A stretch of DNA of 53,906 nucleotides from a virus, in IMG/VR virus record IMGVR_UViG_3300025929_000021, positions 1 to 53,906 of that record. One strand, written 5' to 3'. The position numbers and the translations under genes were made by a program. Under the pieces are notes generated by a model. It made no database searches. It saw only the letters and a list, made by a program, of their open reading frames with translations, and had not been told where the DNA came from. Of this stretch, positions 44,528 through 52,536 are shown in pieces (the stretch's first letter is position 1; each line of letters starts with the position of its first letter).

Positions 44528-45931
44528 ATGCCGACGCCCGCCCTGCCTGACGCCGCCGCCCAGAAAGCGGCGGCCGTGGACGCCTTCGCCCAGTACGAGC
44601 CGCCCCTGTATGAGGCGTATCTCGACATGATGATCGAGTGGCTGGCCGCCGTGAAAGCGGCCATGTTCGCCGGTGGCGTTGCCCGCCTCGCGCTCATGCC
44701 CGACCCGATGACCGTGTTCTCGCAGGGCCCGAAATGGGCGGCCGTCAGCGCCAAATACACGGCCGCCGTAGCCCGTGAAGTGCTGGCCGCCCCTTACCGG
44801 AACGTCCTCGGTGACGGCACCCTTTTCGACACCCGGCCGTTCGTCCGGAACTGGATCGCCGACGCCGAGAACCGGCTCCGGCAGGTGCCGGACGAGGTGT
44901 ACGGGCTCGTCTCCCACATCATCGACTCCGGCGCGACGAATGGGGCCAGCATCCCCGACGTGCAGCAGCAGATCGAACAGCTCTTTTCCGACACTGGCGT
45001 CCAGCGGTGGAAGAACCGGGCCCGCACCGTGGCGCGGACCGAAGTCGTCGGCGCGTACAACGGCGGCCTGCACGACGCCTTCCAGATGCTCACCGAAGCT
45101 GACGGCGAGACGGAGTACGTCCATCGCTGGCTGGCGACCGAGGATCAGCGGACTCGCCCTGACCATCGGGAGGCCGACGGCCAGGTGCAGCCGTGGGGCA
45201 CTCCGTTCCGGCTGGGCCCCGGCGGGGCGGTGCTGATGATGCACCCGCACGCCGCCGGGGCACCGGCAAACCAGGTGGTGAACTGCCGTTGCGTGGAGCT
45301 TATGGAGATCAAAAACGAGCCTACGTCGATGCGGAGCAGGGGTTACAAGCCGTCACCCCTCGTCGCCTCCGGAAGCACCCTGCTCCAGAGCGCCTGCACC
45401 GACGGGCAGTTCTGCCAGCAGACCCACAAGCCGGGCCTCTGCAAGGGGCAGAAGCGCGGCCAGGCCGAGCCCGGCTACGAGCAGGAGACGAAGAAGAACC
45501 CGGCGCAGGTCGCGAAGACCGCCGTGAACGGCCTGAACCAGGCCATTGCGCAGGCGCAGGCCGTCGCCTCCCAGAACCCCGGCAACCCGAAGCTGGCGGC
45601 GATGGCCCGGCGCGCCATCGCCGGATACCGGCGGGCTCTCATCCCGCACCAGCAGAAGCTGCGGGACGCCGCCCGCAAGGACGTTCAGGCCACCCGAACC
45701 GGCATCCGCGACGCCCAGCAGCAGGACGCCATGGACCGGCAGAAGCAGCACCAGCGGGACACCCTGAAGCGCCGGGCGGAAAAGATCCTGGAGCGCCGGG
45801 CGGAGCAGAAGAAGCTGGCGGGCATGTCGAAGAAGCAGCGCGCCGCCTACCAGAAGACGAAAGCGGCAGCAGCACGCAAGCAGCAGCAGGCGCAGGAGGA
45901 CAAGACGATCCGGGACGCGGGCCGCGCGTGA
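44528..45931 (+). CDS. MuF-like minor capsid protein
   Basis: It encodes 467 residues. The MuF domain (residues about 120-260) includes Arg-Thr-Val-Ala-Arg-Thr-Glu-Val, Trp-x-x-x-x-Asp-Gln-Arg-Thr-Arg-Pro-Asp-His and Pro-x-x-x-x-Asn-Cys-Arg-Cys. Residues 285-312 hold a Cys-x-Asp-Gly-x-Phe-Cys and His-Lys-Pro-Gly-Leu-Cys-Lys-Gly motif also found in the giant protein at 46191. Residues 330-467 are a long basic coiled-coil tail. MuF proteins bind the portal and can be injected with DNA. Motif copy 18 lies in the gene. Confidence 0.8.
   Translation: MPTPALPDAAAQKAAAVDAFAQYEPPLYEAYLDMMIEWLAAVKAAMFAGGVARLALMPDPMTVFSQGPKWAAVSAKYTAAVAREVLAAPYRNVLGDGTLFDTRPFVRNWIADAENRLRQVPDEVYGLVSHIIDSGATNGASIPDVQQQIEQLFSDTGVQRWKNRARTVARTEVVGAYNGGLHDAFQMLTEADGETEYVHRWLATEDQRTRPDHREADGQVQPWGTPFRLGPGGAVLMMHPHAAGAPANQVVNCRCVELMEIKNEPTSMRSRGYKPSPLVASGSTLLQSACTDGQFCQQTHKPGLCKGQKRGQAEPGYEQETKKNPAQVAKTAVNGLNQAIAQAQAVASQNPGNPKLAAMARRAIAGYRRALIPHQQKLRDAARKDVQATRTGIRDAQQQDAMDRQKQHQRDTLKRRAEKILERRAEQKKLAGMSKKQRAAYQKTKAAAARKQQQAQEDKTIRDAGRA
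45307..45316 (+). repeat. Dispersed motif GATCNAAAAC, copy 18
   Basis: GGAGATCAAAAACG in the MuF gene, read as Glu-Ile-Lys-Asn. Confidence 0.85.
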
Positions 45932-46173
45932 GCGTCGACCCGCGCGACGACGCGGTAGCGCCCGGCCCGAAGAAAGGCATCCCGGTGCGCTACCTGCGCC
46001 GCTTCCACGCCGTGATGACGGTGGTGTGGCTGCTGCTGGTGGTCCCATCGCTGCTGTGGTGGAAGGACTCGATTCTGTGGGTCATCGTCCTCAGCGTGTG
46101 GGCGAACGTGGCCAGCCATTTCGGGGCGTGGCAGGGTGCGCGGGCGGAGGATGCGGCGACGCCGGGGGGGTAG
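45928..46173 (+). CDS. Two-helix membrane protein
   Basis: It encodes 81 residues from a GTG overlapping the MuF stop. Two hydrophobic helices (about 32-49 and 50-68) follow a basic N-terminus. It lies between MuF and the giant protein; it may help effector delivery or be unrelated. Its last codons run into a G-tract. Confidence 0.55.
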   Translation: MSVDPRDDAVAPGPKKGIPVRYLRRFHAVMTVVWLLLVVPSLLWWKDSILWVIVLSVWANVASHFGAWQGARAEDAATPGG

Positions 46174-46190
46174 TTCCCGCGCCCCCCCCC
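46164..46190. other. G7...C9 hairpin upstream of the giant gene
   Basis: GGGGGGG (46164-46170) and CCCCCCCCC (46182-46190) can form a stem with an 11-base loop, directly before the ATG of the giant gene. It would hide or replace a ribosome-binding site; homopolymer runs also invite slippage. Confidence 0.6.
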
Positions 46191-49100
46191 ATGATCAAAA
46201 ACAACACGTATGATCAGCGCATGGCGAAGCTCGGATCCCTGATCGCGGCAAGCGTGTCGTACAACCCCGTGCCGCTCGACCTCGACCCGATCGTCCGCCA
46301 CATCGAGCAGTCCATCCCCACCCTGACCGCATCCTTGCGGGACTCGACCGTCGGCATGACGCAGGCCCTGCGCGCCGCCCTTACCGCCTGGACCAACCAG
46401 GACGACGACGCACACGAAATGTGCTCCCTGGTTGCCTGCCGCACCCCGCTGCACCCCGGCCCCTGCAAGGGCTGGAAAGGCACCCTGCACGCCGTCTCCC
46501 CGCACATCTGGCGGCAGATGGAGGAGGAGCGGGTCCGCAAGGCCAACGAGCGCCGCGTCAAGCGGATCGCCGACCTGCGCGCACAGGGCAAGCCAATCCC
46601 GCGCCGCATGCTCGCCGAGATCAAACCGAAGCCTGCCCCGAACAGCGGCCCGTCCGGCGCGCACCCGGCGAACAACGTCACCCCGACCCCGCTGGGCCAG
46701 GTCGGGCAGAAAGCCGACCTCACCGGCGGGCAGGCTCATCAGGCGTCGCAGGCCATCAACCAGGCCGCCGGGATCAAGCCGAACACGGCGAACCTGCCGA
46801 AAGGCCCGAAGGGCAAGAAGCCGACCGTTGCCGGGCGCGGCCCGGCGTTCGTCATCACTCAGCCGAAGGTCACCGACACCTACAAGCTGGACAAGGCCGC
46901 CAAGCTCACCCCGCAGGAGTGGGACGGCCTGTCCACGGCTGACCAGAAGGCCATCCGTGACGAGCTGGAAGCGATCAAGCAGCGCGGGTTCGGGCCGCAG
47001 CAGACGAAGGCTGATCAGCTGCTCGCCAAACTCCAGCCGAAGCCAACCCTGTCCGCCACCAAGACGCCCGCCCCGGCCGCGCCGAAAGCCCCCAGCACCC
47101 CCACGCTGACCCCCGGCAAGGTCTCCCTGGGGCAGGCCACCAAGATGCCCGCCGTGCCCTCCACGGCAACGCAGGGACCCGCCGCCTCCGTGGCGCAGGC
47201 GAAGTCGGCAATCGCCATCACCGAAGCCATCCACGGCCCGCAGGCGACCGACGTTCAGAAGCTCGCGGCTGCCCTCGACGTGATGAAAGCTCAGGGTGAC
47301 CTGAAGCAGCAGCCGAAGTTCCGGCTTCTCGTCGACCGGCTCGCGCAGGACGCCCTCAAGAAGGCGAACGCCGACAAGATGCCCGGACTCGGGCACGGCG
47401 CGAACGACATCAACATCACGACGATCAACCATGCGATCCGCGACCACATCGCCGACGGAAAGCCCGGCCTGCCGCCGGTCATCCAGCAGATCAAGGACCA
47501 CCGGGACAAGGTGAAGGCGGGCAACGCCCCCACCGCGCCCATCCCGGCCGTGCCTGGCAGCACCCCGAAGGTGTTCCCCCAGCACGTCCAGCACGCCCGC
47601 GCTGTCGCCGGACGCGCCACCGGCCGCCCCACCTCCAAGGCCCACCTGGAGGCGTACGGGAAGCTCACCAAGGACGACTTCGACCAGCTGGACGCGAACA
47701 CCCAGAAGACGATCCGCGACGACCTGGCCAACGCGTCCGCGAAGTTTCTTGACCCGAAGAAGAAGCAGGAAGCGCGGGATCTTCTCGATCGTTTTGGATC
47801 AAGGCACCCGGTCGACGGCGGCTCGAAGTCGGCGAACCCATCCGCCCCGTCGGTCACCCCGGCCAGCCCGGCACCGAACAACGTGCCCGCCCCGCACCCG
47901 AAGGGGTACAGCGACCCGCAGGACCAGGCGGTCAAGTCGGCCAGCAACGCCAGCAGCGACCACGGCGATGTTCTGCGGGACGTGGCCCGGCTGTCCCCGA
48001 AGCAGGTCAACGACCTCCAGGACAGCGACAAGAGGGCCATCACGCACCGCCTGGCGATGATCGCCACCGACAAGAAGGCCACCGACGTCCAGCGGCAGCA
48101 GGCCGCCGCGTACGGCCGGATCATCAACTCGGGCAGCCCCGTCCTGGCGAACCAGGCCGATCACAAGCTGTCCCTGGGGGAGATCCACCGCTCCGAGCAG
48201 GTATCCGGGCTGCATCTGAAGACGAAGGCCCTCGACGCGGCCGGAGACGCGAAGATCCCCGCGCCGACCCGTGTCGCCGCCCTGGGAGGCATGTCGAAGG
48301 GTCAGTTCGATGCGCTGACCAGCAACGAACAGCGCAAGATCCTCAACGCCCTGCACGGCGTGCACCGCAACACCAACGCCCCCGGCTACACCGGTGCCGC
48401 CGACGACGAGGCCGCCGCCGCGATCACCAAGTACACCGGCCAGCATCCGGCCGTCCACTACATGCTCCAGGCCGAGCAGGACTACAAGGCTGGGCGCATC
48501 AACGCCGATCAGCTGCACGGGGCCCTGCTGACCGCCCGAGTCAAAGCCCCCCCCACCACGCCGGAGGGCCAGGCCGCCCGCGAGCAGCTGGACAAGGAGG
48601 CCGCTCGCATCGCCCGCGAGCAGACCGGCTTGCCCACCCACATCCGCGTCAACCTGGCCGGGGAGCCGACCTACGGCACCAAGGCGTACAGCGCCATCGG
48701 GCTTGCCCGGATGGCGCACATGTGGGACGACGCCCCGCGCCTGAGCCACAGCGACATCGCCGCCCTGTTCCGGCCCACCGAAGACGACCTGAAGGCCGTC
48801 GACCCGATCCACGCGCAGGCCGTCCGCGACCTCCAGCAGAACGTCTTGCGCACCGGCCTGAAAGGCCAGCCCGGCGTGCCGACCGGCAGCCCGTGGTCGC
48901 AGGCCACCCGGGACGCAGCCACCGCCGCAGCGCTCGGAACCAGCATGTCCGGCGGCGAGATGACCCGCGACGGCCTGGCCCGGTTCAAGGCGCAGCCGGA
49001 CGACATCAAGAAGTTGATCGTCGCGAACGTCCGCACCCAGCTGCTGCACCGTGGCGACGACCACGGCAAGGTCGAAACATGGCTGACCTTGCGCGAGCTG

Positions 49101-51587
49101 GAAGGCGCGCAGCCGCTCACCGGGGCCGAGCGGGACGCCCTGGTCCTCGCCTCGAAGCGGTACTCGACCATCGGCAAGATGGACGCCTACCGGAAGCTCG
49201 ACCCGGCCGACTTCCAAAAGCTGCCCGACTTCGCGCAGAACGCCATCAAGTCCGACCTCGACGAGCTTCACCAGAAGGCCGTGCGGGCGGGCGCGGCCAC
49301 GCCGTTCACGGTGTACGACAATGTGCTGAAACTGCTCCCGAAGGCCGTCGACGCGCACCTGAGCGGTGCCCGGATCGCCCACACCGACCGGGATATGCGC
49401 AACGCGTCAGGCGTCGCCCAGTACGGGGCCGACATCATCAAGCCCGAAGACCGGGTAGGCACGTACAACCGGCTCGGCCCGGCCAAGCTCGACAGCCTGC
49501 CGTCCACGGCCCGCAGCGCGGTCACCGCCGACCTGACCCGCATCGAGGCCGACGGCTCGCTGCCGTTGCAGACCCGCTACGACGCCGCCATGAACGGCCA
49601 GGTCTTCCTGCGCAAGACCAGCAACATCAAACTCACCGTCGATCAGCTGTCCGCCGCGCAGGCCGCCGACCCGCACCCCAACGGCCGGTACGCCGACGCC
49701 GCCGCTCTCACCAGCTTCAGCAGCCTCAGCAAGGCCGACTACGACGGGCTCACCCCCACACTGCGCGAGGCAATCGACGAGCGGATCAAGGGGCTGCCGG
49801 GATCCGACCAGCAGCTGCTGAACGCGAAGTTCCACCCGCAGGCCGCCGCCGCCACCCCGGCTGGTGTCGTACCCACCCCGGCCACCCCCGGGCCGATCCC
49901 GCCGCACGTTCAGGCCGCCCTGGACACCGTGTACGGCGTGCACCCGAAGTCGCACACCATGGCGCACCAGCTGTCCACGTACGGCGCGCTGAAGGGTGCC
50001 GACTTCCACGCGTTCAACCCGCAGGAGCAGCAGCAGCTTCTGTCCGACCTGTCGTTCATCGCCACCACGGCGAAGGGCCCGTCGTCGGACAAGGCGAAGA
50101 AGCTGATCGACCGCTTCACCCCGCCCGGCACCCCCTCCGGCCAGTTGCCCGGCAACCCGGCGATCATTCCCCCGGCCAACGCGGTCCCCGGCCAGCAGCG
50201 CTACGCCACCCCGCTCAAGGGCCTGTCGAAGGCGGCGAACAGCGGCAAGTCCGGCGACGGCTGGCTCACCCTGCCAGGCGGACGCCGCGTCTGGGGCCAC
50301 TACGGGGCCGCCGGTCTGCTCATTAAGCACACCGACCCGAACAGCGGGGAGGAGCGCTACTTGATGGTGCAGCGCGGCCCCGCCATCTCCGACCCCGGCA
50401 AGTGGACGTTCCCCGGCGGCGCATCCGACTCCCTGGAAACCCCGCACCAGGGCGCAACCCGCGAAACGATCGAAGAACTGGGTCTCAAGGACGACCAGTT
50501 CAAGGACGCGCTCGTGCACGGCGACTTCACGTACAGCGTGCCGGGCTCCACCTGGAAGTACACGACTGTCGCCGCGTCCGTGCCGACGATGTTCAAGCCG
50601 AACCTGTCGACGGCGCACGCCCGCGCGGAAACGTCCGACGCGAAGTGGATGACCCTCGACGAGATTCGGGCGCTCGACAAGTCGGGCAAGCTGCACCACC
50701 CGATCGCGGGCGGCCAGCTGGAGAAGAACGTCATCAGCCTGTACCCGAGCGCGGGTGCGTCGGCCGCCGGGAAGCTGGGGCAGATCGCCCGGCCCGGTCC
50801 GGTTACGAAGCGCCCGAACCGGCTGACGATGCCCGCCGGTGGCCGCCAGGCCCCCGCCAACTTCAACGCCTGGTCAAAGCCGCACAAGGAGTCGAAGGGC
50901 AAGAACCTGGTGGCGGACAAGGCGGCGATTGACGCCATGCGGCAGAAGGTCAAGCAGGACCGCGTGCTGTACGACGGCAAGACCGCCGACGGCCGCCTGG
51001 CCGCGATCGGCGCGATGCAGGGCTTCGATGACATGCCGACGGTGGAAAGCAAGGCCGAGATCGATCGGCTGCTCGCGACCGGCGACTACATCGAGGCGTG
51101 GCGCGGCGTGTCCGGTGTGGGCGGCTGGTCTGCGCGTTCCCGGGGTGGTTCCGGCGGCAAGACGGCCGCCGACATCAACGAGGAGATGCGGTCCGGCCCG
51201 GCCTATTACGGCAAGGGCATCTTCGGTAACGGCTACTACCTGGCCACGAAGCGGTCGGTTGCCCAGCAGTACGCCGACGGCACCCACGGTTCGATCATGC
51301 GCATCCTGATTCCGAAGGCCGCCCTGACGCAGACCTACGACAAGGTCGAAAAGGAGGCGCAGGCCAACTCCTCGCGGATGTCGAAGGCGAAGGGCGCAGG
51401 CTACGAACTGTCGACGTTCTGGGACCCGGGCCGCTGGGCCGCCGCGAAGGGCCTGGACGGTATCGAGATCAACCCGCACCACCGGGCGCACGGCGGCGGC
51501 GGAGCTAGCCACGTTGCCTCCCCCGGGAAGCCCGCGTTCAACTGGCTGAACCGTTCAGTCCTGATCATCCAGAAGGAGCCGGGCTGA
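46191..51587 (+). CDS. Giant polyvalent-type protein: helical repeats, Nudix and ADP-ribosyltransferase-like domains
   Basis: It encodes 1798 residues. Its first codons are motif copy 19. Residues 75-95 carry Cys-x4-Cys and His-Pro-Gly-Pro-Cys-Lys-Gly-Trp, shared with MuF. Residues about 220-1360 contain at least eight degenerate helical repeats (Tyr/Leu-x-x-Leu-x-x-x-Asp-Phe-x-x-Leu, then Gln-x-x-Ile-x-x-Asp-Leu) joined by Pro/Ala linkers. A Nudix domain spans about 1360-1520 with a full Nudix box (G-x5-E-x7-R-E-x2-E-E-x-G-x) at 1408-1431. An ADP-ribosyltransferase-like domain spans about 1590-1797 (Ala-Trp-Arg-Gly-Val near 1634; Tyr-Gly-Lys-Gly-Ile-Phe-Gly-Asn-Gly-Tyr-Tyr near 1673; Glu-Ile-Asn near 1757). 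Lying beside MuF, it fits phage polyvalent proteins thought to be injected with DNA (inference). Confidence 0.75.
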   Translation: MIKNNTYDQRMAKLGSLIAASVSYNPVPLDLDPIVRHIEQSIPTLTASLRDSTVGMTQALRAALTAWTNQDDDAHEMCSLVACRTPLHPGPCKGWKGTLHAVSPHIWRQMEEERVRKANERRVKRIADLRAQGKPIPRRMLAEIKPKPAPNSGPSGAHPANNVTPTPLGQVGQKADLTGGQAHQASQAINQAAGIKPNTANLPKGPKGKKPTVAGRGPAFVITQPKVTDTYKLDKAAKLTPQEWDGLSTADQKAIRDELEAIKQRGFGPQQTKADQLLAKLQPKPTLSATKTPAPAAPKAPSTPTLTPGKVSLGQATKMPAVPSTATQGPAASVAQAKSAIAITEAIHGPQATDVQKLAAALDVMKAQGDLKQQPKFRLLVDRLAQDALKKANADKMPGLGHGANDINITTINHAIRDHIADGKPGLPPVIQQIKDHRDKVKAGNAPTAPIPAVPGSTPKVFPQHVQHARAVAGRATGRPTSKAHLEAYGKLTKDDFDQLDANTQKTIRDDLANASAKFLDPKKKQEARDLLDRFGSRHPVDGGSKSANPSAPSVTPASPAPNNVPAPHPKGYSDPQDQAVKSASNASSDHGDVLRDVARLSPKQVNDLQDSDKRAITHRLAMIATDKKATDVQRQQAAAYGRIINSGSPVLANQADHKLSLGEIHRSEQVSGLHLKTKALDAAGDAKIPAPTRVAALGGMSKGQFDALTSNEQRKILNALHGVHRNTNAPGYTGAADDEAAAAITKYTGQHPAVHYMLQAEQDYKAGRINADQLHGALLTARVKAPPTTPEGQAAREQLDKEAARIAREQTGLPTHIRVNLAGEPTYGTKAYSAIGLARMAHMWDDAPRLSHSDIAALFRPTEDDLKAVDPIHAQAVRDLQQNVLRTGLKGQPGVPTGSPWSQATRDAATAAALGTSMSGGEMTRDGLARFKAQPDDIKKLIVANVRTQLLHRGDDHGKVETWLTLRELEGAQPLTGAERDALVLASKRYSTIGKMDAYRKLDPADFQKLPDFAQNAIKSDLDELHQKAVRAGAATPFTVYDNVLKLLPKAVDAHLSGARIAHTDRDMRNASGVAQYGADIIKPEDRVGTYNRLGPAKLDSLPSTARSAVTADLTRIEADGSLPLQTRYDAAMNGQVFLRKTSNIKLTVDQLSAAQAADPHPNGRYADAAALTSFSSLSKADYDGLTPTLREAIDERIKGLPGSDQQLLNAKFHPQAAAATPAGVVPTPATPGPIPPHVQAALDTVYGVHPKSHTMAHQLSTYGALKGADFHAFNPQEQQQLLSDLSFIATTAKGPSSDKAKKLIDRFTPPGTPSGQLPGNPAIIPPANAVPGQQRYATPLKGLSKAANSGKSGDGWLTLPGGRRVWGHYGAAGLLIKHTDPNSGEERYLMVQRGPAISDPGKWTFPGGASDSLETPHQGATRETIEELGLKDDQFKDALVHGDFTYSVPGSTWKYTTVAASVPTMFKPNLSTAHARAETSDAKWMTLDEIRALDKSGKLHHPIAGGQLEKNVISLYPSAGASAAGKLGQIARPGPVTKRPNRLTMPAGGRQAPANFNAWSKPHKESKGKNLVADKAAIDAMRQKVKQDRVLYDGKTADGRLAAIGAMQGFDDMPTVESKAEIDRLLATGDYIEAWRGVSGVGGWSARSRGGSGGKTAADINEEMRSGPAYYGKGIFGNGYYLATKRSVAQQYADGTHGSIMRILIPKAALTQTYDKVEKEAQANSSRMSKAKGAGYELSTFWDPGRWAAAKGLDGIEINPHHRAHGGGGASHVASPGKPAFNWLNRSVLIIQKEPG
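46193..46202 (+). repeat. Dispersed motif GATCNAAAAC, copy 19
   Basis: CATGATCAAAAACA, forming codons 1-4 of the giant gene (Met-Ile-Lys-Asn). Confidence 0.9.
47791..47800 (-). repeat. Dispersed motif GATCNAAAAC, copy 20
   Basis: On the minus strand TTGATCCAAAACG, variant with C, antisense inside the giant gene. Confidence 0.7.
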
Positions 51588-51826
51588 TGCCGGTTAGTCC
51601 CGTAGGTCAGCTGTTCTACCGCCTCAGCGAAGCGCTGGGGTCGGTGGACGTGCACCCTGATGAGCGCGCCAAGATTCTCGACGCGTGGGCGGAAGCTGGG
51701 GGTGAGGACTCGGCGACCTGGGAGAAGCTGCCGCTGGGCATTCAGCACCTGGTCAGGGAGATCGAGAAGCGGGACCCGCAGTCGTGGGATGATCCTGCCG
51801 ATCTGCCGAGTCAGCAAGGTATCTAG
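51587..51826 (+). CDS. Small acidic protein after the giant gene
   Basis: It encodes 79 residues, starting at an ATG overlapping the previous stop (TGATG). Helical, acidic. Being coupled to a gene with a toxin-like C-terminal domain, it could be an immunity or chaperone protein; nothing else supports that. Confidence 0.55.
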   Translation: MPVSPVGQLFYRLSEALGSVDVHPDERAKILDAWAEAGGEDSATWEKLPLGIQHLVREIEKRDPQSWDDPADLPSQQGI

Positions 51827-51834
51827 CGGCATCG

Positions 51835-51842
51835 GTGTATGG
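51835..51842 (+). promoter_or_regulatory. Candidate -10 element TGTATGGT
   Basis: CGGTGTATGGTGTCAG, a relative of TGTATGCT, just before the small gene at 51851. Close to its start, so uncertain. Confidence 0.3.
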
Positions 51843-51850
51843 TGTCAGCC

Positions 51851-52033
51851 ATGAATCGACAGAGGACGAACATCCGCTCCCGCTACGCCCGGTGCGGCCG
51901 TCGCCCGGCATCCCGCCCGGTCCCGACGCACCCCCGCCGGAGCGTGCTGGGCATGGCCGCTGACTATCTGCCCGGCGCGGTGGCTGCGTTCACCGGGCTG
52001 GCGCTCATGGGCGTCGGAATCTCATGGCTATGA
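51851..52033 (+). CDS. Small basic membrane-anchored protein
   Basis: It encodes 60 residues: an Arg-rich N-terminal half followed by a hydrophobic C-terminal helix (about 40-58), a tail-anchored build. An upstream in-frame ATG at 51839 would add four residues. Function unknown. Confidence 0.5.
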   Translation: MNRQRTNIRSRYARCGRRPASRPVPTHPRRSVLGMAADYLPGAVAAFTGLALMGVGISWL

Positions 52034-52037
52034 CCAA

Positions 52038-52047
52038 GATCGAAAAC
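52038..52047 (+). repeat. Dispersed motif GATCNAAAAC, copy 21
   Basis: CAAGATCGAAAACG directly followed by GGAGGAGAAGGA, the ribosome-binding site of the gene at 52060; same layout as copy 13. Confidence 0.95.
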
Positions 52048-52059
52048 GGAGGAGAAGGA

Positions 52060-52515
52060 ATGGTCACCAGCACCAAGGGTGCCTACGGGACGCCCGAACA
52101 TGCCGCCGCCGCCACCAGTGGGCGGCACCCCGGCATCCGCGACGGGCTCCAGTGGCTCACCTTCAGCCACCTTCCCCCGGCCCTTCGGCGCTTCTCCGCC
52201 CCCTTCTACACGGCCGCGCTCGACCTGATCCAGGAGGTCTCCACCGACTCCCCTGAGCTGACCACGGCGATCAACGGGCTGATCGCCGCAAAGGACAGCG
52301 CGGTCCGTGCCGGAATCCGGCACGACACCGGCCGCGCCGGATCCGTCCCGCGCCCGCAGGAAGTGCTTGCCCCGCCGAGCCTCACCGGCGACGCGCTTCC
52401 GGTGGCCCCCGCCGACACCGAGCCCGGGTGCCAGCATCCCGACTGCATTCGTCAGCACCCGCACACTGGCCCGGCCTTCTTGCCCCGTCCCGTGCGGCCC
52501 GACACCGTATCCTGA
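52060..52515 (+). CDS. Possible Acb2-like (cyclic nucleotide sponge) protein with extra C-terminus
   Basis: It encodes 151 residues from ATG 52060, chosen for the GGAGGAGAAGG just upstream. Residues 28-88 form a helical core: Trp-Leu-Thr-Phe-Ser-His-Leu-Pro, then Phe-Tyr-Thr-Ala-Ala-Leu-Asp-Leu-Ile, Ser-Pro-Glu-Leu-Thr, Ile-Ala-Ala-Lys-Asp-Ser-Ala-Val-Arg-Ala. This order (Phe-x2-His-x-Pro, aromatic-Ala helix, Pro-Glu turn, Ala-rich helix with Arg) resembles small Acb2 anti-CBASS proteins. The C-terminal 60 residues contain Cys-Gln-His-Pro-Asp-Cys. The match is by pattern only. Confidence 0.45.
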   Translation: MVTSTKGAYGTPEHAAAATSGRHPGIRDGLQWLTFSHLPPALRRFSAPFYTAALDLIQEVSTDSPELTTAINGLIAAKDSAVRAGIRHDTGRAGSVPRPQEVLAPPSLTGDALPVAPADTEPGCQHPDCIRQHPHTGPAFLPRPVRPDTVS

Positions 52516-52536
52516 CCAGGAAAGAAAGGGGTGCGC

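Noticed and set aside
45990-47645. 551-codon open frame on the minus strand
   Set aside because: Lies antisense to the giant gene; composition is that of a shadow frame, no ribosome-binding site or motif.
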